A stretch of DNA of 64,000 bases from Christensenella sp. UBA1385 (GTDB lineage Bacteria; Bacillota; Clostridia; Christensenellales; Aristaeellaceae), in assembly GCA_002305755.1 (NCBI GenBank), contig DBQV01000011.1, forward strand, positions 22,885-86,884, written 5' to 3'. Shown in pieces: positions 60,153 to 64,000 of this stretch; the first letter of the stretch is position 1, and each line of letters opens with the position of its first letter. The translations under genes and the position numbers were made by a program. The notes under the pieces were generated by a model that worked only from the letters and a program-made list of their open reading frames with translations, did not search any database and was not told the DNA's origin.

Positions 60153-62389
60153 CCGGGATCGGGCGCTTTGCGCAGGTGATCGTCGATATCGCCCACGCCG
60201 ACGTGGACCGCGTGTTCACCTACGCCATTCCCGAGGGAATGGCGCTTCAAGTTGGTATGCGGGTGCTGGTGCCCTTCGGCCATCAGCGCAAAGAAGGCTA
60301 TGTGCTGGGCCTGACCGGGGAGAGCGAGCTGCCGCCCGAAAAGATCAGGCCGGTGGAAAGCGCGCTCGAAGACTATCCCGCCATCCTGCCGCCCCTGGTC
60401 GCCCTGGCGCGGGAGATGAGCGCTTCGGCGCACTGCCCGCTGGCCGAGACCCTGCGGCTGATGATCCCCGCGCAGATGCGCGGCGGGCGCGTGAACATCA
60501 AATCAGAGAAGACGGCGCAGCTGATCGTCAGCGGCGAAGAGATCGCCAGGGCGCGCGACAGGCAGACACGGTCGCCCAAGCGCAGGCTGCTGATCGACCT
60601 GATGGCGGACGGGGAAGAGCACCCGCTGCGGGAGCTGCAGCTGCTGGTGCGCTCGCCGCTGGAGCCGCTGCGCGCCCTGGAAGCGGAAGGCGTCTGCCGC
60701 CTGCACGACAGGGAGGTGCTGCGCTCCCCCTATCCGGACGAGCCGGGGCGCGTGCCCGACCCTGTGCTCACGGCCGATCAGCGGGAGACGCTGGACGAGC
60801 TGCTGCCCGCGCTGCGTTCGCGCGCAGGGGCCTTTCTGCTGCACGGAGTGACGGGTTCGGGCAAGACGGAGGTCTATATCCGCGCCGTGCGCGAGGCGCT
60901 GCGGCTGGGCCGCGGGGCCATCGTGCTGGTGCCGGAGATCGTGCTGACCCCGCAGATGGTGCAGTGGTTCCGCGGGCGCTTTCAGGACGAGGCGGCGGTG
61001 CTGCACTCCCGGCTTTCCGCGGGAGAGCGCTTTGACGAATGGCGCAGGATACGACTGGGCACGGCGCGCGTGGTGATCGGCGCCAGGAGCGCCGTGTTTG
61101 CCCCGGTGAAGGATCTGGGCCTGATCATTGTGGATGAGGAGCACGAAGCCACCTATGTGTCCGACCGCGTGCCGGCCTACGACGCGCGTGAGGTAGCGGC
61201 TTCCAGGGCCGCGAGGGAGGGGGCCGTGCTGCTGCTGGCCAGCGCCACGCCCTCCGTGCTGAGCTTCGCAAAGGCCCGGCGGGGGGATTACACCCTGCTG
61301 GAGATGCCGCTGCGGGTCAACGGCATGCCGCTGCCCGAGGTGAAGGTGGTGGACATGCGCGAGGAATTACGCCTTGGCAATAAGGGTATGTTCTCACAGG
61401 CCCTGAAAGAGGGCCTGGAGGAGTGCCTGGCGGCCGGGGAGCAGGCCATCCTTTTTATCAATCGCAGGGGATATGCCCAGAGCGTGGTCTGCCGCAAGTG
61501 CGGCCACGCGCTCGGATGCCCCTCCTGCGACGTGAGCCTGACCTATCACGCGGCGGATGGGCAGATGCACTGCCACTATTGCGGGCGCACCTCGCCGCTG
61601 CCCGGGCGCTGCCCGGAGTGTGGCTCCGCCTACCTGAAGCCCGTCGGCGCGGGCACCCAGCGGGTAGAGGAGGAGTTCAAAAAGCTCTTCCCCGGCGTGC
61701 CGCTGGTGCGGGTGGACAACGACACCACCACGCTCAAGGACGCGCACCGCGACCTGATCAACCGTTTTCGCAGCGGCGCGGCGCGCGTGATGATCGGCAC
61801 CCAGATGATCGCCAAGGGGCTGGATTTCCCGCGCGTGACGCTGGTTGGGGCCGTGCTGGCCGATTCTTCGCTCAACCTGCCCGATTTCAGAAGCGCAGAG
61901 CGCAGTTTCCAGCTGCTCACGCAGGTGGCGGGCCGCGCGGGGCGGGCCGACCGGCCGGGGCATGTGATCATCCAGACCTACAAGCCGGATCACTATGCCA
62001 TCGCGGCCGCCGCGGGGCAGGATTACCGCCGGTTTTTCAACACCGAGTTTGAGCGGCGCAGGCGCGATCTCTACCCGCCCTTCACCCTGATGGCGAGGCT
62101 CCTGTGCCAGGCGGCGGACGAGGAAACGGCCCGGCGCGTGAGCGGCGCGCTGCTTAACAGGGTGGAGAAGCTGCTGAACGACAACCCCGCGCTCAAAAAG
62201 CGCGTGCTGTTTTACCGCGAGGACGAGGCGCCCATCAAGCGGATCATGGGCCGCTCGCGCTCGCAGGTCTTGCTGAAGCTGCTGGTGCACAGGGAGAGCG
62301 ATCTGGTGGTCGCCGCGCTGCAGCAAATGACGAAGGAAGATTGGCCCTGCGAGGTGGCGCTGGAGATCAACCCGGCCTCGCTGGCCTGA
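60149..62389 (+). CDS. priA: primosomal helicase PriA
   Basis: The 3'-5' helicase that reloads the replisome at collapsed forks. At 746 residues it has normal length. The N-terminal 3' DNA-binding domain (YAIPEGMALQVGMRVLVPFG) precedes the helicase with Walker A HGVTGSGKTEVY (near 233) and the DEEH box (IIVDEEHEATY). The zinc-binding segment carries eight cysteines in pairs: CRKCG, CPSC, CHYC and CPEC, near 450-490. The C-terminal helicase motifs follow (GTQMIAKGLDFPRVTLVG, QVAGRAGRADRPG). The start is GTG 60149, overlapping the coaBC stop. Confidence 0.97.
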   Translation: MTGIGRFAQVIVDIAHADVDRVFTYAIPEGMALQVGMRVLVPFGHQRKEGYVLGLTGESELPPEKIRPVESALEDYPAILPPLVALAREMSASAHCPLAETLRLMIPAQMRGGRVNIKSEKTAQLIVSGEEIARARDRQTRSPKRRLLIDLMADGEEHPLRELQLLVRSPLEPLRALEAEGVCRLHDREVLRSPYPDEPGRVPDPVLTADQRETLDELLPALRSRAGAFLLHGVTGSGKTEVYIRAVREALRLGRGAIVLVPEIVLTPQMVQWFRGRFQDEAAVLHSRLSAGERFDEWRRIRLGTARVVIGARSAVFAPVKDLGLIIVDEEHEATYVSDRVPAYDAREVAASRAAREGAVLLLASATPSVLSFAKARRGDYTLLEMPLRVNGMPLPEVKVVDMREELRLGNKGMFSQALKEGLEECLAAGEQAILFINRRGYAQSVVCRKCGHALGCPSCDVSLTYHAADGQMHCHYCGRTSPLPGRCPECGSAYLKPVGAGTQRVEEEFKKLFPGVPLVRVDNDTTTLKDAHRDLINRFRSGAARVMIGTQMIAKGLDFPRVTLVGAVLADSSLNLPDFRSAERSFQLLTQVAGRAGRADRPGHVIIQTYKPDHYAIAAAAGQDYRRFFNTEFERRRRDLYPPFTLMARLLCQAADEETARRVSGALLNRVEKLLNDNPALKKRVLFYREDEAPIKRIMGRSRSQVLLKLLVHRESDLVVAALQQMTKEDWPCEVALEINPASLA

Positions 62390-62401
62390 TGAGGAGAAAA
62401 G

Positions 62402-62902
62402 ATGTCAAAGAAGACCATATTGCATATCGGGGAGCCGCTGCTGAGGGCGGTGAGCCACCCCGTGAAAAAGTTTGACGCCAGGCTGGAAATGATCGCGCGC
62501 GACATGGGAGAGACCATGTACGCCGCCGACGGCGTGGGCCTGGCGGCCCCCCAGATCGGCCTGATGCGCCGCCTGATCGTGATCGACGTGTATGACGACC
62601 ATGGGCTCCGCGTGTTTGTGAACCCGGAGATCATCAAGGCGGAGGGAGAGGTGGCCATGGAGGAGGGCTGCCTCAGCATCCCCGGCCGCCGCGGCTGCGT
62701 GAAGCGGGCGGAGAAGGTGACCGTGCGCTATCAGGATGTGCACGGCAAGTTTCATGAGCTTTCGGCGGACGGCCTGCTGGCGCGCGCCCTGCAGCATGAG
62801 ATCGATCACCTGAACGGCGTGCTCTACGTGGATGTGATGGAATACGAAGTGTTTGACGAGCCGGAGAAAAGCCCCGGCGAAACGCAAGAGGTGAAGGCCT
62901 GA
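62402..62902 (+). CDS. def: peptide deformylase
   Basis: Removes the N-formyl group from new proteins using a bound metal. The 166-residue enzyme has the three signature motifs: GVGLAAPQIG near 42, EGCLS with the metal-binding Cys90, and QHEIDHLNG with His132, Glu133 and His136. It belongs to the short (type 1-like) class. GAGGAG precedes the ATG. It overlaps fmt (TGATG), placing the formylating and deformylating enzymes together. Confidence 0.97.
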   Translation: MSKKTILHIGEPLLRAVSHPVKKFDARLEMIARDMGETMYAADGVGLAAPQIGLMRRLIVIDVYDDHGLRVFVNPEIIKAEGEVAMEEGCLSIPGRRGCVKRAEKVTVRYQDVHGKFHELSADGLLARALQHEIDHLNGVLYVDVMEYEVFDEPEKSPGETQEVKA

Positions 62903-63828
62903 TGCGCGTGGTGTTCATGGGTACGCCCGCCTATGCCGTCGCCTCGCTGAAGGCGCTGGTAGACAACGGCTTCCAGGTCGTGGGCGTGTTCACGCAGCCC
63001 GACAAGCCCAGGGGCCGGGGCGGCAAGGTGCAGATGCCGGAGGCGAAGCAGTACGCGCTTGAAAAGGGCATCCCCGTGTTTCAGCCAAGGCGCATCCGCC
63101 TGGACGGAGCGGAGGATCTGCGCGCGCTCGCGCCGGACCTTTGCGTGACGGCCGCTTTCGGCCAGATACTCTCTCAGGAGATCCTGGATATCCCGCGCTT
63201 TGGCACCGTCAACGTGCATGCCTCACTGCTGCCCAAGTACCGCGGCAGCTCGCCCGTCAACTGGTGCCTGATCAAGGGGGAAACCGAGACGGGCGTCACC
63301 ACCATGATGACGGACAGGGGCATCGATACCGGCGACGTGCTGCTGCAGAGGAAGACGGCCGTCGGTCCCCTGGAGACGGCGGGGGAGCTGACCGGGCGGC
63401 TGGCCGAAATGGGCGCCGGGCTGCTGATCGAAACGCTGCGCCTGCTGGAAGCGGGCTCCCTGCGGCGCCTGCCGCAGGATGAGAGCGCCATGAGCTATTA
63501 TCCCATGCTCAGCAAAGAGATGGGCGAGATCGACTGGTCGCGGTCCGCGCGGGCCATTGCCTGCCTTGTGCGCGGCCTGAACCCCTGGCCCGGGGCCTAT
63601 ACCGATACGAGAGAGCAGGGCAGGCTGAAGCTGCTGCTGGCCTCCGATGAGCCGGGGCAGGGCGCGGAGCCCGGCACGGTGCTGGATGCCGACCCCAGGC
63701 GGGGCCTTTTGATCCAGACGGGCGAAGGAGCGCTGCGCGTGCTGACGCTTCAGGCACAGGGCGGCAAGGCCATGAGGGCCGGTGATTATCTGCTGGGGCA
63801 CAGCATCAGGACGGGAGAACCATTATAA
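62902..63828 (+). CDS. fmt: methionyl-tRNA formyltransferase
   Basis: Formylates initiator Met-tRNA with 10-formyl-tetrahydrofolate. The 308-residue enzyme has MRVVFMGTPAYAVASLKALV at the start, the FTQPDKPRGRGGKVQMP loop that contacts tRNA, the folate-site motif HASLLPKYRGSSPVNW near 110-125 (a SLLPKYRG hallmark) and the ITTM-like TGVTTM. The C-terminal OB domain ends near residue 308. It is coupled to def and followed by a gene cut by the window edge. Confidence 0.96.
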   Translation: MRVVFMGTPAYAVASLKALVDNGFQVVGVFTQPDKPRGRGGKVQMPEAKQYALEKGIPVFQPRRIRLDGAEDLRALAPDLCVTAAFGQILSQEILDIPRFGTVNVHASLLPKYRGSSPVNWCLIKGETETGVTTMMTDRGIDTGDVLLQRKTAVGPLETAGELTGRLAEMGAGLLIETLRLLEAGSLRRLPQDESAMSYYPMLSKEMGEIDWSRSARAIACLVRGLNPWPGAYTDTREQGRLKLLLASDEPGQGAEPGTVLDADPRRGLLIQTGEGALRVLTLQAQGGKAMRAGDYLLGHSIRTGEPL

Positions 63829-63857
63829 GGGCCGCGCGGAGCGCCGAAAGGGAAAAC

Positions 63858-64000
63858 ATGAGCGACAACAGACAGAACAAGGCCCCCGGGGGGCGCGCGG
63901 ACAGGCCCGCCGGCAAGGCAGCGCAGGGGCGCCCGGCAGGCGGCAGACAGGACGGCAGAGGGAATCAGGGCGCCAGGCCCGCCGCGCCGCAGGGGGAGGG
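63858..64000 (+). CDS. 5' end of a gene with a low-complexity N-terminus, probably rsmB
   Basis: An open frame starts at ATG 63858 behind AAAGGGAAAAC and runs to the window edge (about 47 residues). It is low-complexity, rich in Gly, Arg, Ala, Pro and Gln (GGRADRPAGKAAQGRPAGG) with no folded motif. In Firmicutes the gene after fmt is usually rsmB, the 16S rRNA C5-methyltransferase. A basic, disordered N-terminal extension could precede that domain. The product cannot be read from this fragment. Confidence 0.6.
   Translation, partial: MSDNRQNKAPGGRADRPAGKAAQGRPAGGRQDGRGNQGARPAAPQGE

Overview
The window looks like chromosomal core sequence from a GC-rich (roughly 60-65% by eye) anaerobic member of the Clostridia (Bacillota). 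The evidence is the Firmicutes-type gene order, a T-box leader in front of thrS, an RqcP-type S4 protein next to a YabN-like MazG, class III (oxygen-sensitive) ribonucleotide reductase, a rubrerythrin, clostridial-style substrate-binding proteins, and consensus sigma-A promoters with strong GGAGG ribosome sites. No rRNA, tRNA, CRISPR array, prophage or insertion sequence was seen. The species cannot be named from the sequence.

Layout. 1-6739: tail of an unknown gene, uvrC, and three secreted proteins of unknown function that look like distant paralogs. 6791-13205: a phosphate operon, pstS-pstC-pstA-pstB-phoU-phoB-phoR, in which PstS is circularly permuted. 13237-17818: gyrB-gyrA. 17873-23144: a YabM/SpoVB-type flippase, YabN-like mazG, HU, rqcP, obgE and yhbY. 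23168-26130: nrdD-nrdG behind a consensus promoter and a pair of NrdR-box-like sites. 26130-33387: small units (a long palindrome, a formate/nitrite-type channel with a DUF2007-like protein, deoC with a solute-binding protein, an SDR divergent from birA, rubrerythrin with a 40-residue membrane protein, and a CymR-like Rrf2 regulator followed by cysK). 33406-42634: a GNAT and an alpha/beta hydrolase leading into murF-ddl-murC, lepA and a zinc-ribbon membrane protein. 42648-44182 (minus): a CPA2 antiporter with a PII-like partner. 44334-54166: DUF624 protein, methyltransferase, hslO, HEAT protein, a second zinc-ribbon membrane protein, ftsH, a phosphoesterase and a ParB-like/BMP fusion. 54175-56374 (minus): thrS with its T-box and promoter. 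56375-57125: an AT-rich patch and an ArsR-type regulator. 57159-64000: yicC-gmk-rpoZ-coaBC-priA-def-fmt and the start of what is probably rsmB.

How the parts work together. Most genes are packed in co-directional operons with ATGA, TGATG or GTGA overlaps, so translational coupling is likely. The pst/pho block imports phosphate and senses it. nrdDG makes deoxynucleotides anaerobically and has a sequence-visible NrdR-type operator. murF, ddl and murC supply peptidoglycan precursors. hslO, ftsH and their uncharacterised neighbours form a plausible protein-quality block. The least explained items are the circularly permuted PstS, the cytosolic ParB-like/BMP fusion, the antiporter/PII pair, the two zinc-ribbon membrane proteins, the three secreted paralogs, and the palindromes at 26130-26281, 31603-31628 and 56693-56712.
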